The translations under genes were made by a program, and so were the position numbers. Below are positions 1 to 9,348 of a DNA stretch of 64,000 bases, one piece after another. Every line of letters starts with the position of its first letter. Position 1 is the stretch's first letter. Source of the DNA: Rhodospirillales bacterium (GTDB taxonomy: Bacteria; Pseudomonadota; Alphaproteobacteria; Rhodospirillales; Magnetospirillaceae); contig JACFNC010000006.1 in assembly GCA_019455065.1 (NCBI GenBank), positions 1 to 64,000 of the forward strand. Direction: 5' to 3'. The notes beneath the pieces are model-generated. The model worked only from the letters and a program-made list of their open reading frames with translations, ran no database searches and was not told where the DNA came from.

Positions 1-44
1 TTCTTGATAGACTGTCTGCCAGAGAAACAGTGCTACAAGAGTAC

Positions 45-134
45 TGGCGGAGGGGGTGGGATTCGAACCCACGGTACCCTTACGGGTACACCGGTTTTCG
101 AGACCGGCCCGTTCGACCGCTCCGGCACCCCTCC
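45..134 (-). tRNA. tRNA-Ser (anticodon CGA)
   Basis: A complete serine tRNA read on the reverse strand, with the CCA end encoded (45-47). The seven-base acceptor stem pairs GGAGGGG with CCCCTCC (128-134 with 49-55). The anticodon stem-loop is CCGGTCTCGAAAACCGG, giving anticodon CGA, which reads UCG codons. A long variable arm (GTACCC-GTAA-GGGTAC) follows and the T arm carries GGTTCGAATCC. The long variable arm and 90-base length are typical of class II tRNA-Ser. Confidence 0.96.
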
Positions 135-243
135 TGCCCCGAACGGGGAGGCGCGGAGAGTAGCGCAAGGCGGGGCGGGCTGCAACCTCGTTCGGCGAGG
201 CTTTTCGGGCCGCCGAATCGGGCCCATCGCCCGCACTTCGGCA

Positions 244-271
244 TTGACTCGGGCGTGAGCGCGAGTATATT
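244..271 (+). promoter_or_regulatory. sigma-70-type promoter for rplU-rpmA
   Basis: TTGACT (244-249) and TATATT (266-271) are separated by 16 bases. Transcription would start near 278 and give a leader of about 58 bases before rplU. This is the best match to a housekeeping promoter in the gap between tRNA-Ser and rplU. The rest of that gap (135-243) holds nothing recognised. Confidence 0.6.
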
Positions 272-335
272 GCGCCCTCTCACGGCGGGCCCTCGGGTTT
301 CCGCCGGTCCCGTATGTCTGAGTGGTAGAATCGAC

Positions 336-638
336 ATGTTCGCAGTGATCAAGACCGGCGGCAAGCAGTACAAGGTTGCCAAGGACGACGTCATCACCGT
401 CGAGCGGCTGCCGGGCCAGCCGGGCGACTCGGTCACGCTGGGCGAGGTGCTGATGGTCGGCGACAAGATCGGCGCCCCCACCGTCGACGGCGCCTCGGTG
501 ACCGCCACCGTGGTCGACCAGACCCGCGGCGACAAGATCATCGTCTTCAAGAAGAAGCGCCGCCAGAACTATCGCCGCAAGAACGGCCACCGCCAGGACC
601 TGACCGTCCTGCGCATCACCGACATCGCCGGCGCCTGA
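336..638 (+). CDS. rplU: 50S ribosomal protein L21
   Basis: This is ribosomal protein L21 (100 residues, normal length), which binds 23S rRNA in the large subunit. The N-terminus [14 protein letters not shown] and the basic segment [17 protein letters not shown] near residues 70-86 are diagnostic. The ATG at 336 is chosen because L21 proteins begin exactly here; the frame is open further upstream but that part resembles no protein. It is followed 40 bases later by rpmA, the near-universal partner, and a strong sigma-70-like promoter lies upstream. Confidence 0.98.
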   Translation: MFAVIKTGGKQYKVAKDDVITVERLPGQPGDSVTLGEVLMVGDKIGAPTVDGASVTATVVDQTRGDKIIVFKKKRRQNYRRKNGHRQDLTVLRITDIAGA

Positions 639-678
639 GACGGCCGCCGCGACAAGAGACAGGCAGGAGTAACGGACC

Positions 679-936
679 ATGGCACATAAAAAGGCTGGCG
701 GCAGCTCGCGCAACGGGCGCGATACCGAGGGCCGGCGCCTCGGCGTCAAGAAGTTCGGCGGCGAGGCGGTGATTCCCGGCAACATCATCATCCGCCAGCG
801 CGGCACCAAGTACCATCCCGGCGCCAATGTCGGCATGGGCAAGGACCACACCATTTTCGCCACCGTCGAGGGCCGGGTCGTGTTCCGCCGCCGCTCCGAG
901 GGCCGCATGTTCGTCTCGGTGGAGCCGGTCGCCTAA
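679..936 (+). CDS. rpmA: 50S ribosomal protein L27
   Basis: Ribosomal protein L27 (85 residues), whose N-terminal tail reaches the peptidyl-transferase centre. It starts [20 protein letters not shown], the standard family start, so there is no N-terminal cleavage extension of the Firmicutes type. The segments LGVKKFGGE and [10 protein letters not shown] are also typical. It is cotranscribed with rplU and followed by a strong hairpin terminator before obgE. The AGGAG at 665-669 lies upstream of the ATG. Confidence 0.98.
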   Translation: MAHKKAGGSSRNGRDTEGRRLGVKKFGGEAVIPGNIIIRQRGTKYHPGANVGMGKDHTIFATVEGRVVFRRRSEGRMFVSVEPVA

Positions 937-962
937 GCGGCGCCGCCCCATCCGTCCGCGAC

Positions 963-991
963 AAGGGGAATGGCTTGCCATTCCCCTTTTT
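963..991 (+). terminator. intrinsic terminator between rpmA and obgE
   Basis: A perfect 12-base-pair stem (AAGGGGAATGGC, 963-974, with 977-988) and a tight loop, followed by a run of T (987-991). It sits 27 bases after the rpmA stop and 13 bases before the obgE ATG. It should limit read-through from the abundant ribosomal-protein message into obgE. Confidence 0.85.
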
Positions 992-998
992 GGTTTGA

Positions 999-2030
<1,032 letters not shown>

Positions 2031-2037
2031 GATCTGC

Positions 2038-2063
2038 TCCCTCTCCCGCCTGCGGGAGAGGGA
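2038..2063. repeat. extragenic palindrome, copy 1
   Basis: A 26-base palindrome with a perfect 12-base stem (TCCCTCTCCCGC / GCGGGAGAGGGA) and a CT loop, lying between obgE and proB. The same element, differing in the loop and outermost base, occurs at 7768-7791. It looks like a REP-like extragenic hairpin. There is no T run, so a role in message stability is more likely than termination. Confidence 0.75.
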
Positions 2064-2081
2064 TGTTACAGAGACAGAACA

Positions 2082-3194
2082 ATGACCGCCGGCCTCGCCG
2101 CCGCCCGCTGCGTGGTGGTCAAGATCGGCTCGTCGCTGCTGGTCGACGAGGCGACGGGGCAGATTCATCGCGCCTGGCTGGGTGCCCTGTGCGAGGACCT
2201 CGCCGCCTGCCGCCGCCGCGGCCAGGAGGTGATCGTGGTGACCTCCGGCGCCGTCGCCGTCGGGCGCCGCCATCTCGGCCTCGCCGGCGCGCTGCGCCTC
2301 GAGGAGAAGCAGGCCGCGGCCGCCACCGGCCAGATCCGCCTCGCCCACGCCTATCAGGAGACGCTGGCCGAGCATGGCCTGACCGTGGCGCAGGTGCTGC
2401 TCACCCTGTTCGACAGCGAGAACCGCCGCCAGTACCTGAACGCCCGCAACACCCTGGAGACGCTTCTGCGCCTCGGCGCCGTGCCGGTGATCAACGAGAA
2501 CGACACCGTCGCCACCCAGGAAATCCGCTTCGGCGACAACGATCGGCTGGCGGCGCGGGTGGCGCAGATGGTGGCCGCCGACACCCTGGTGCTGCTGTCC
2601 GACATCGACGGCCTGTACACCGCCAATCCCCGGCGCGACCCCGGGGCGCAGTTCATTCCCGAGGTGCGCGAGTTGACGCCCGAGATCGAGGCGATGGCCG
2701 GCGATCCCGGATCGCATTACGGCTCGGGCGGCATGGTGACCAAGCTGGAGGCGGCGCGCATCGCGCTCGGCGCCGGCTGCCGCATGGTGATCGCGCTGGG
2801 CCAGACGCTGCATCCCCTGCGCGCCATCGAGGAGGGGGCCCGCTGCACCTGGTTCCTGCCCAGGCAGTCGCCGCGCGCCGCCTACAAGCGCTGGATCTCG
2901 GGCTCGCTGAAGCCGGCCGGGGCGCTGGTGGTCGACGACGGCGCGGTGGCCGCGCTGAGGCAGGGCCGCAGCCTGCTGCCGGCGGGGGTGCGCGCCGTCG
3001 AGGGCGAGTTCCAGCGCGGCGACGCCGTGGTCGTGCGCGACCTCGCCGGCCGCACGCTGGCGCGCGGCCTGTCGGCCTATTCCGCCGAGGACGCGCGCCG
3101 CATCCAGGGCCACAAGAGCGGCGACATCGAGCGCCTGCTCGGCTATCGCGGCCGCGACGAAATCATCCACCGCGACGACCTGGTGCTGGAATAG
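2082..3194 (+). CDS. proB: glutamate 5-kinase
   Basis: ProB phosphorylates L-glutamate to gamma-glutamyl phosphate, the first step of proline synthesis. At 370 residues it has the full two-domain form. The amino-acid-kinase domain starts with [12 protein letters not shown] near residue 10 and contains [18 protein letters not shown] and [11 protein letters not shown]-terminal PUA domain spans about residues 280-370 ([33 protein letters not shown]). The ATG at 2082 is the first reasonable start. Its partner proA is not adjacent: a reverse-strand module of three genes separates them. Confidence 0.97.
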   Translation: MTAGLAAARCVVVKIGSSLLVDEATGQIHRAWLGALCEDLAACRRRGQEVIVVTSGAVAVGRRHLGLAGALRLEEKQAAAATGQIRLAHAYQETLAEHGLTVAQVLLTLFDSENRRQYLNARNTLETLLRLGAVPVINENDTVATQEIRFGDNDRLAARVAQMVAADTLVLLSDIDGLYTANPRRDPGAQFIPEVRELTPEIEAMAGDPGSHYGSGGMVTKLEAARIALGAGCRMVIALGQTLHPLRAIEEGARCTWFLPRQSPRAAYKRWISGSLKPAGALVVDDGAVAALRQGRSLLPAGVRAVEGEFQRGDAVVVRDLAGRTLARGLSAYSAEDARRIQGHKSGDIERLLGYRGRDEIIHRDDLVLE

Positions 3195-3200
3195 GCTAGG

Positions 3201-4106
3201 TCAATCGACCCTGACCTCGAGGGCATAGACATCGTCGGGCGGCTCGATCAGGTCGTAAGCCATGCGCCCCCCCACCCCCAGCACGATCAGGGCCAGAAGC
3301 AGGCGGAGTTGCTCGGCACGCAGGCGCACCCCGACCTTCGCGCCAAGCTGCGCGCCAACCGCGCCGCCGACCAGCAGCATCATCGCCAGGACGACGTCGA
3401 CGGTATGGGTGGTCACCGCCTGCAGGAAGGTGACGTTGGCGGTGACGAAGATCACCTGGAACAGCGACGTTCCAACCACCACCGCTGTGGGCATGCCGAG
3501 GATGTAGATCATCATCGGCACCAGCACGAAGCCGCCGCCCACGCCCATGATCGCCGAGAGTATGCCGCCGACCGCGCCGACGGCGAGCGGCAGCAGCGCG
3601 CTGATGTAGAGGCGCGACTTGGGGAACCGCCGCCGCCACGGCCAGCCCTGAAAACGGTTGTGGCGCTTGCGCCGGGGCGCGCCCTTGGCGGCAGACGACA
3701 TCGCCTTCAGGCTTTCCGCGAACATCAGCCCGCCGACGACGACCAGAAACAACACATAGGAGAGCGCGATGACGAGATCGATCTGGCCCATGCGCTTGAG
3801 AAAAGCGAAGATCGCCACGCCCGCCGTCGACCCCGCCAAGCCGCCGACCAGCAGCAATACGCCCATCTGGACATCGACGTTGCCCTTGCGCCAATGGGTA
3901 AGCACACCCGAAACCGAAGAGCCGAGCACTTGGTTAGCGCCGGAGGCGACGGCCACCGTCGGCGGAATGCCGAGAAAGATCAGTAGCGGCGTCAGCAGAA
4001 ACCCGCCGCCCACCCCGAAGATGCCGGACAGGATGCCGACCCCGCCGCCGATGGCCAGAAGTTCCCACAAGGGAACCGCGAGGCCGGCGATGGGAAGGTA
4101 GATCAT
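3201..4106 (-). CDS. TauE/SafE-family anion permease
   Basis: A 301-residue polytopic membrane protein of the TauE/SafE (sulfite exporter) family, which moves sulfite, sulfoacetate or similar organosulfur anions. It shows the family's two homologous halves, each with a glycine-rich segment: GILSGIFGVGGGFLLTPL near the N-terminus and GILSAIMGVGGGFVLVPMM in the middle, joined by a basic loop. About eight hydrophobic segments are visible. I chose the ATG at 4106; the frame is open upstream but that part has no family resemblance. It lies downstream of a two-component pair on the same strand, with possible operator repeats between. Substrate unknown. Confidence 0.88.
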   Translation of the reverse strand: MIYLPIAGLAVPLWELLAIGGGVGILSGIFGVGGGFLLTPLLIFLGIPPTVAVASGANQVLGSSVSGVLTHWRKGNVDVQMGVLLLVGGLAGSTAGVAIFAFLKRMGQIDLVIALSYVLFLVVVGGLMFAESLKAMSSAAKGAPRRKRHNRFQGWPWRRRFPKSRLYISALLPLAVGAVGGILSAIMGVGGGFVLVPMMIYILGMPTAVVVGTSLFQVIFVTANVTFLQAVTTHTVDVVLAMMLLVGGAVGAQLGAKVGVRLRAEQLRLLLALIVLGVGGRMAYDLIEPPDDVYALEVRVD

Positions 4107-4261
4107 CACTGCCGAACCTGGCCGATAGGCGGACGGCCGCACGTTGAAGAAATCATCCCGCACCTTTTCACCGGCCGCCTCCTCTGCGCCGCGCAGGCTG
4201 ATCGAATGGACTGCACAATGCTCTAGGCGCTGCCCGGCCGGGCGGCACCCTAACGTCGCTG

Positions 4262-4301
4262 CCTGACAGGTAGCTGTCAGGCGCATTAAAAGATTGTCAG
4301 G
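4262..4301. promoter_or_regulatory. candidate operator: inverted and direct TGTCAGG repeats
   Basis: A perfect inverted repeat CCTGACAG-GTAG-CTGTCAGG (4262-4281) is followed by a third half-site TGTCAGG (4295-4301), exactly 20 bases from the second. It lies upstream of the permease gene and just after the kinase stop. Half-sites two helical turns apart suit binding by an OmpR-type regulator, such as the one encoded nearby. A hairpin terminator for the kinase message is the alternative, but there is no T run. Confidence 0.45.
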
Positions 4302-4302
4302 T

Positions 4303-5676
4303 TCACTCCCCCGCGACGCGGGATGGAAAGACGATGGCGAGCCTGAGACCAGGCCGGTTGTCCTCGACGGCCAGAATTGCCCTGTGGTGGCGCGCCACTG
4401 CGGCAACCACGCTCAGTCCGAGGCCGGTCCCCGGCTGATGCCGGCTGGCGTCGAGCCGGGTAAAGCGGTCAAGCACGAGTTGGCGCTTGTCGCCCGGAAT
4501 GCCCGGACCGTCATCGGCCACCACGATCGCCGCACCCCCCTCGCCCCGCTCCACCGAGACCGTCACATGGCCGCCGGACGGCGTGTACCGGATGGCGTTG
4601 TCCACGACGTTGCTGAGTGCCTGGAACAGAAGGTGTCGGTTTCCGGCCACCGAGAGCGGTTCGGCTTCCCCCAGACGAAGCTGGAGGCCGCGCTCTTCCG
4701 CGAGCGGAGCGAAGTAATCGACGACGTCCTCGGCCAGGGCGACGAGTTGCACCGGAAGGAAATCCGGCTGCGCGACGTGCTCCAGCCGCGCGATGGTGAG
4801 CAGTGCCTCGAACGTGGCGAGCAGCGCGTCGGCCTCGCCGATGGCGTCATGCACGGCGTCTTCCAGTTCTTCACGCGGCACGTTGGGCAGCAGTGCCAGT
4901 TCCAGCCGGCTGCGCAACCGGTTGAGCGGGCTGCGCAGGTCGTGGGCGATGTTGTCGGTAACCTCGCGCGTCGCCTGCATGAGCTGGGCAATGCGGTCCA
5001 GCATGTCGTTCAGGTTGACGGCCAAATGGTCGAACTCATCGCCGCTTCCGGTCACCGGCACGCGTTCGTCGATCCGCCCGTGCAAGATGCGCGAAGCGGT
5101 GAGGTTGACGTAGCCCAGACGCCGAACAACGGCGCGGCTGGTCGCCATTCCCGTGGCCGCGGCCAGCAGCAAGGTGACGACGATGGCGATGGCCAGCGAT
5201 TCCTCGATCACCAGCCGAAAGCCCGCCTGCTCGGTGAGATCGCGCCCGATGACCGCCCGCAGGTCGCCCGCGAGACGGAAAGCGGTTAGCCGCGCCTCGA
5301 CCTGCTCCGCGTCGCTCGCCCTCTTCACGAGGGTCTGCGCCATCATCCCCTCGCCGGGGAGTTCCTCGATGCGGCCAACCTCGAAATTCGCCGTCAGCAC
5401 GCGGCCGTCGGCATCGATCAACATGTAGAGCCTGCTGCTGCCGCGTTCGTCGACGATACGATCCCGCATGCGGCTTTCGACGAGCCCACGGTCTTCGGCG
5501 ACGATGTCCTCGAGCAGGCGCCGCCGCTCGGCCTCGATTCCTTGGTCGACCCGGCTCTCCATGATCCCGGTCGTGTTCACATAGAGGAAGCCGAGGATGA
5601 GAAGCCCGGCAATCCCGTTCAGAGATACCGCCGACAGCGCGAGGCGGAACGTCGCGAGACGAAACAGCTTACGCAC
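4303..5676 (-). CDS. sensor histidine kinase
   Basis: A 457-residue membrane histidine kinase of the EnvZ/QseC type. A first membrane segment lies at about residues 15-35, then a periplasmic sensor region, then a second segment at about 160-178. A HAMP domain follows and the phosphoacceptor is H245 in NIAHDLRSP. The catalytic domain has the N box (NVVDNAIRYTP), DDGPGIP and GTGLGLSVV. The start is GTG at 5676, overlapping the response-regulator gene by 8 bases, so the two are translated together. The signal sensed is unknown. Confidence 0.93.
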   Translation of the reverse strand: MRKLFRLATFRLALSAVSLNGIAGLLILGFLYVNTTGIMESRVDQGIEAERRRLLEDIVAEDRGLVESRMRDRIVDERGSSRLYMLIDADGRVLTANFEVGRIEELPGEGMMAQTLVKRASDAEQVEARLTAFRLAGDLRAVIGRDLTEQAGFRLVIEESLAIAIVVTLLLAAATGMATSRAVVRRLGYVNLTASRILHGRIDERVPVTGSGDEFDHLAVNLNDMLDRIAQLMQATREVTDNIAHDLRSPLNRLRSRLELALLPNVPREELEDAVHDAIGEADALLATFEALLTIARLEHVAQPDFLPVQLVALAEDVVDYFAPLAEERGLQLRLGEAEPLSVAGNRHLLFQALSNVVDNAIRYTPSGGHVTVSVERGEGGAAIVVADDGPGIPGDKRQLVLDRFTRLDASRHQPGTGLGLSVVAAVARHHRAILAVEDNRPGLRLAIVFPSRVAGE

Positions 5677-6337
5677 GCAGACAATAACCCGCGCCGCGAA
5701 CAGTGGTGATCATCGCCGACGGAAAATCCTTGTCGATCTTCTGCCTGAGGCGGCTCATGTGAACGTCCAGGGTGTTCGTCTGGGGATGGAAATGATAGTC
5801 CCACACCGCCTCGCGCAGCATGGTTCGCGTCACCACATGGCCGGCGTGGCGCATCAGATATTCCAGCAGCCGGAACTCGCGCGGATGGAGGAGGATTGCC
5901 CGACCGGCCCGGCGGACCACGCGCTGGTCGAGATCCATCTCGAGATCGCCGATCTTCAAGACCCTCTCCCGCGGTCCTTCGTGCCGGCGCACGATCGCCT
6001 CGAGGCGCGCGTGCAATTCGGCCAGCACATAGGGCTTGGTGACGTAATCATCGCCGCCCGCCCGCAGGCCGCGAATTCTCTCGTCGACGTGCGAAAGGGC
6101 GCTGAGGATCAGGATCGGGGTGCGAACGCCTTCGCCGCGCAGGGTCCGGACGATGGACAGGCCATTCAACCCGGGCACCATGCGGTCGATGATGAGTGCA
6201 TCATATTCGGGGCCCCGCGCCAGATGCAGGCCATCGTGACCGTCATGAACGCAATCCACGACGACGCCAAACTCCACCAGCCCCCGCTTCAGATAGCGGG
6301 CCACCTCGCGATCGTCTTCTATGAGCAAGACCCTCAT
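5669..6337 (-). CDS. OmpR-family response regulator
   Basis: A 222-residue transcription regulator. The receiver domain (MRVLLIEDD) has phosphoacceptor D51 in ALIIDRMVPG and the conserved K of VTKPY. The C-terminal winged helix is of OmpR/PhoB type (LLHPREFRLLEYLM, TLDVHMSRLRQKID, TTVRGAGYCL). It resembles the CusR/QseB group. The ATG at 6337 matches the usual family start. It is first in the operon with the kinase gene and probably controls the nearby permease gene. Confidence 0.94.
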   Translation of the reverse strand: MRVLLIEDDREVARYLKRGLVEFGVVVDCVHDGHDGLHLARGPEYDALIIDRMVPGLNGLSIVRTLRGEGVRTPILILSALSHVDERIRGLRAGGDDYVTKPYVLAELHARLEAIVRRHEGPRERVLKIGDLEMDLDQRVVRRAGRAILLHPREFRLLEYLMRHAGHVVTRTMLREAVWDYHFHPQTNTLDVHMSRLRQKIDKDFPSAMITTVRGAGYCLRA

Positions 6338-6378
6338 GCGGAGCCTCCGAACCGATGCGACAATAGGCGTTGGCCAAA

Positions 6379-6409
6379 CCACCTGGCAACCGGGGAGTGT
6401 TGCCGGTGG
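6379..6409. repeat. inverted repeat upstream of the regulator and proA
   Basis: CCACC-T-GGCAAC (6379-6390) pairs with GTTGCC-GGTGG (6399-6409) across an 8-base loop, with one bulged base. It lies in the divergent gap between the response-regulator gene (start 6337, reverse) and proA (start 6487). It may be an operator or a leader hairpin; nothing decides between them. Confidence 0.35.
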
Positions 6410-6486
6410 ACTTCCCCCAAGGCCTTAAACGCGCTTGCATTCCGCGTCCCACTGGGTACCGTTGCGGCGTCATCAAGGAACGGGTC

Positions 6487-7752
6487 ATGCAGGAAGACAT
6501 CCACGCCACCATGGTGGCCATCGGCGATCGCGCCAAACAAGCCGCGGGCGAACTGGCGCGCACCCCGACCGAGGCCCGCGACGCCGCCCTGCGCGCCGCC
6601 GCCGCCGCGATCCGCGAGGGCCGCGAGGCGATCGCCGCCGCGAACGCCCGGGACATGGAAGCCGGACGGGCCAAGGGGCTGACGGCGGCGATGCTCGACC
6701 GGCTGCATCTGACCGACGCGCGCATCGAGGCGATGGCCAAGGGGTTGGGCGACATCGCCGCGCTGCCCGACCCGGTGGGTCGCCCGCTGGCCGAATGGAT
6801 GCGGCCCAACGGCCTGGTCATCCAGCGCGTCGCCGTGCCGCTGGGCGTGATCGGCATCATCTACGAAAGCCGCCCCAACGTCACCGCCGACGCCGGGGGG
6901 CTGTGCCTGAAGTCGGGCAACGCCGCCATCCTGCGCGGCGGCTCGGAGTCGTTCCACTCCTCCTCGGCGATCATGGAGTGCCTGCGCAAGGGGCTGGCCG
7001 AGGCCGGGCTGTCCGCCGATTGCATCCAGATGGTGCCGACCACCGACCGCGCCGCGGTCGGTGAAATGCTGCGCCTGACCGGGGCCATCGACGTCATCGT
7101 GCCGCGCGGCGGCAAGTCCCTGATCGAGCGCGTCATCGCCGAAAGCCGCATCCCGCTGTTCCAGCATCTGGAAGGCATCTGCCACACCTATGTCGACGGC
7201 GCCGCCGATCTGGAGATGGCCCGCCAGATCGTGATCAACGCCAAGATGCGCCGCCCCGGCATCTGCGGCGCCACCGAGACGCTGCTGGTCGATCGCAACG
7301 TTGCGGGCACGCACCTGCCGGCCATCGTCAAGGATTTGCTGGAGGCGGGCTGCGAGGTGCGCGGCGACCGCACCACCGAGGCGGTGGACGAGCGCGTGCT
7401 GGCCGCCACCGAGGACGACTGGTCGACCGAATATCTCGACGCGATCATTTCGGTAAAGGTGGTCGACGGCGTCGACGAGGCTGTGGCCCACGTCAATCGC
7501 TACGGCTCGCGGCACACCGACGCCATCGTCACCGAGGACGCCGAGGCCGCGGAGCGGTTCCTCTCCGGGGTCGACAGCGCCATCGCCCTGCACAACGCCT
7601 CGACCCAGTTCGCCGACGGCGGCGAGTTCGGCATGGGGGCCGAAATCGGCATCTCGACGGGCAAGCTGCACGCCCGCGGACCCGTCGGCGTCGAGCAACT
7701 GTGCACCTATAAATACGTCGTCCGCGGCGCCGGGCAGGTGCGACCGGGATGA
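6487..7752 (+). CDS. proA: gamma-glutamyl phosphate reductase
   Basis: ProA reduces gamma-glutamyl phosphate to glutamate 5-semialdehyde with NADPH, the second step of proline synthesis. At 421 residues it is the normal length. The aldehyde-dehydrogenase fold is clear, with catalytic C260 in [26 protein letters not shown] (118-131) and [12 protein letters not shown] are also typical. The ATG at 6487 has AAGGAA upstream. A weak promoter (TTGCAT at 6435-6440, TACCGT at 6457-6462) may serve it. nadD follows after 51 bases containing the second palindromic hairpin. Confidence 0.97.
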   Translation: MQEDIHATMVAIGDRAKQAAGELARTPTEARDAALRAAAAAIREGREAIAAANARDMEAGRAKGLTAAMLDRLHLTDARIEAMAKGLGDIAALPDPVGRPLAEWMRPNGLVIQRVAVPLGVIGIIYESRPNVTADAGGLCLKSGNAAILRGGSESFHSSSAIMECLRKGLAEAGLSADCIQMVPTTDRAAVGEMLRLTGAIDVIVPRGGKSLIERVIAESRIPLFQHLEGICHTYVDGAADLEMARQIVINAKMRRPGICGATETLLVDRNVAGTHLPAIVKDLLEAGCEVRGDRTTEAVDERVLAATEDDWSTEYLDAIISVKVVDGVDEAVAHVNRYGSRHTDAIVTEDAEAAERFLSGVDSAIALHNASTQFADGGEFGMGAEIGISTGKLHARGPVGVEQLCTYKYVVRGAGQVRPG

Positions 7753-7767
7753 GGGGGTGGGCCTTCT

Positions 7768-7791
7768 CCCTCTCCCGCTTGCGGGAGAGGG
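7768..7791. repeat. extragenic palindrome, copy 2
   Basis: A perfect 11-base stem CCCTCTCCCGC / GCGGGAGAGGG with a TT loop, between proA and nadD. It is almost identical to the element at 2038-2063. Both lie in short gaps between codirectional genes. Confidence 0.75.
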
Positions 7792-7803
7792 GCTAGGTCA
7801 GCC

Positions 7804-8448
7804 ATGCGCGCCCTGCCGCCCAATCCCTGGGGTGACCGGCGGCGGTTGCGGATCGGGCTCCTGGGAGGATCGTTCAACCCGGCCCATGCCGGCCACCGCC
7901 ACGTCAGCCTGGAGGCGCTGAAACGGCTCGGCCTCGACGAGGTGTGGTGGCTGGTGTCGCCACAGAACCCGCTGAAGCCGGTGGCCGGCATGGCCCCCTT
8001 CCGCACGCGGCTCGCAGAGGCCGCGGCGCTCGCCCGCCATCCCCGCATCCGCGTCACCGGCATCGAGGCGCGGCTGGGCACGCGCTTTACCGCCGACACC
8101 CTCGAATCACTGGCGCGCCGCTTCCCCGCCGCCCGCTTCGTGTGGCTGATGGGGGCAGACAACCTGATCCAGTTGCCGCGCTGGGAGCGCTGGACCACCA
8201 TCTTGCGGACCGTACCCGTTGCGATTCTCGCCCGCAGTCCATATTCTCAAAGGGCTTTCGCCGGAAAGGCGGCGCGGCGGTTCGCCGAGGCTCGCCTGCC
8301 GGCGCGCCAGGCGGGCATTCTCGCGGAGGCCGAACCTCCGGCCTGGGTGTTCCTGCACACGCGCCTGCATCCGGCGTCGGCCACCTCGATCCGCGCGGTG
8401 AAGGAAAGCGCGGTGATGACAGGAGACAACCATTCAACCTCTGAGTAG
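7804..8448 (+). CDS. nadD: nicotinate-nucleotide adenylyltransferase
   Basis: NadD transfers AMP from ATP to nicotinate mononucleotide to make deamido-NAD. At 214 residues it is typical. The nucleotidyltransferase signature GGSFNPAHAGH (the (H/T)xGH motif) lies near residues 21-31, with MGADNLIQLPRW in the middle and the C-terminal SATSIRA motif equivalent to ISSTxIR. The gene overlaps the following rsfS if that gene uses the ATT start proposed here. The usual alphaproteobacterial order nadD-rsfS-rlmH supports the call. Confidence 0.96.
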   Translation: MRALPPNPWGDRRRLRIGLLGGSFNPAHAGHRHVSLEALKRLGLDEVWWLVSPQNPLKPVAGMAPFRTRLAEAAALARHPRIRVTGIEARLGTRFTADTLESLARRFPAARFVWLMGADNLIQLPRWERWTTILRTVPVAILARSPYSQRAFAGKAARRFAEARLPARQAGILAEAEPPAWVFLHTRLHPASATSIRAVKESAVMTGDNHSTSE

Positions 8449-8809
8449 CCGTCCGCACGACCCGGACGAATTGGTCGAAATCGTCGTCAACTCGCTCGAT
8501 GACGACAAGGCTGAGGACATCAGCGTCGTCGAGCTTCGCGGCAAGTCCACCATCGCGGACCACATGGTCATCGCGACGGGCCGGTCGCAGCGGCAGGTCG
8601 GCGCCATGGCCGACCACCTGATGCACAAGCTGAAGCAGGCGGGGCTGCGCGTTTCCGCCGAAGGCATGCAGCAGTGCGACTGGGTGCTGATCGACGCCGG
8701 CGACATCGTCGTCCATCTGTTCCGCCCCGAGGTCCGCGCCTTCTACAATCTCGAAAAGATGTGGACCGTGCCGCAGCCGGCCCGGCACTCTGCCGGACTG
8801 ATGGCCTAG
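8432..8809 (+). CDS. rsfS: ribosome silencing factor RsfS
   Basis: RsfS (YbeB/Iojap family) binds L14 and blocks joining of ribosomal subunits in starved cells. Family signatures are SLDDDKAEDI, GKSTIADHMVIATGRS, WVLIDAGDIVVHLF and RPEVRAFYNLEKMW. The start is uncertain. A TTG at 8471 has no ribosome-binding site and would cut into the conserved first helix. An ATT at 8432 lies 6 bases after AGGAG (8421-8425) and gives 125 residues with the expected extension. I prefer the ATT; CTG at 8441 is a second option. With the ATT the gene overlaps nadD by 17 bases. Confidence 0.9.
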   Translation: MQPLSSRPHDPDELVEIVVNSLDDDKAEDISVVELRGKSTIADHMVIATGRSQRQVGAMADHLMHKLKQAGLRVSAEGMQQCDWVLIDAGDIVVHLFRPEVRAFYNLEKMWTVPQPARHSAGLMA

Positions 8810-8825
8810 ACGGCGCGGCCTCGGC

Positions 8826-9284
8826 GTGCGCGTCCACGTGATCGCCGTCGGGCGCGCAAAGGCCGGACCGGAACGCGACCTCTTCCAGCACTACGCGGCG
8901 CGCCTGGCGCCGCCGCCCGCCTTGCGCGAGGTCGAGGAGCGGCGGCCCCTGCCCGCCCCGGAGCGGACGACGCGCGAAGGCGAGTTGCTCCTGGCGGCCC
9001 TGCCGGCCGGCGCCACGGCGGTCGTCCTCGACGAACGCGGCCGCACCCTGACCAGCATCGAGTTGGCGACCCGCCTGGCCAAGTGGCGCGACGCGGGCGT
9101 CGCCGATCTGGCCTTCATGATCGGGGGGGCCGACGGCCATGCCGAGGCGGTGCGCGGCCGCGCCGATCTGCTGCTGTCCCTGGGGCCGATGACCTGGCCG
9201 CACATGCTGGTGCGCGGCATGCTGACCGAACAACTGTTCCGCGCGCAGAGCATCCTGGCCAACCACCCCTATCATCGGGAATAG
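8826..9284 (+). CDS. rlmH: 23S rRNA pseudouridine(1915) N3-methyltransferase
   Basis: RlmH methylates pseudouridine 1915 in helix 69 of 23S rRNA. It is a small SPOUT-class enzyme, 152 residues. The knotted C-terminal half is clear: DLAFMIGGADGHAEAV is the SAM-binding glycine-rich loop, and MLVRGMLTEQLFRAQSILANHPYHRE is the typical C-terminus ending in YHRE. The start is GTG at 8826 (MRVHVIAVGRAK), 16 bases after the rsfS stop, in an operon with it. Confidence 0.96.
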   Translation: MRVHVIAVGRAKAGPERDLFQHYAARLAPPPALREVEERRPLPAPERTTREGELLLAALPAGATAVVLDERGRTLTSIELATRLAKWRDAGVADLAFMIGGADGHAEAVRGRADLLLSLGPMTWPHMLVRGMLTEQLFRAQSILANHPYHRE

Positions 9285-9348
9285 ATCGCCTTGACAGGCC
9301 GGCGGAGCGGGGCCAAGAAGACCCTGGAACAACTCCGAGCCCGCGGCC

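Noticed and set aside
135-243. Possible small RNA next to the tRNA
   Set aside because: Short inverted repeats are present but there is no promoter-terminator pair to define a transcript.
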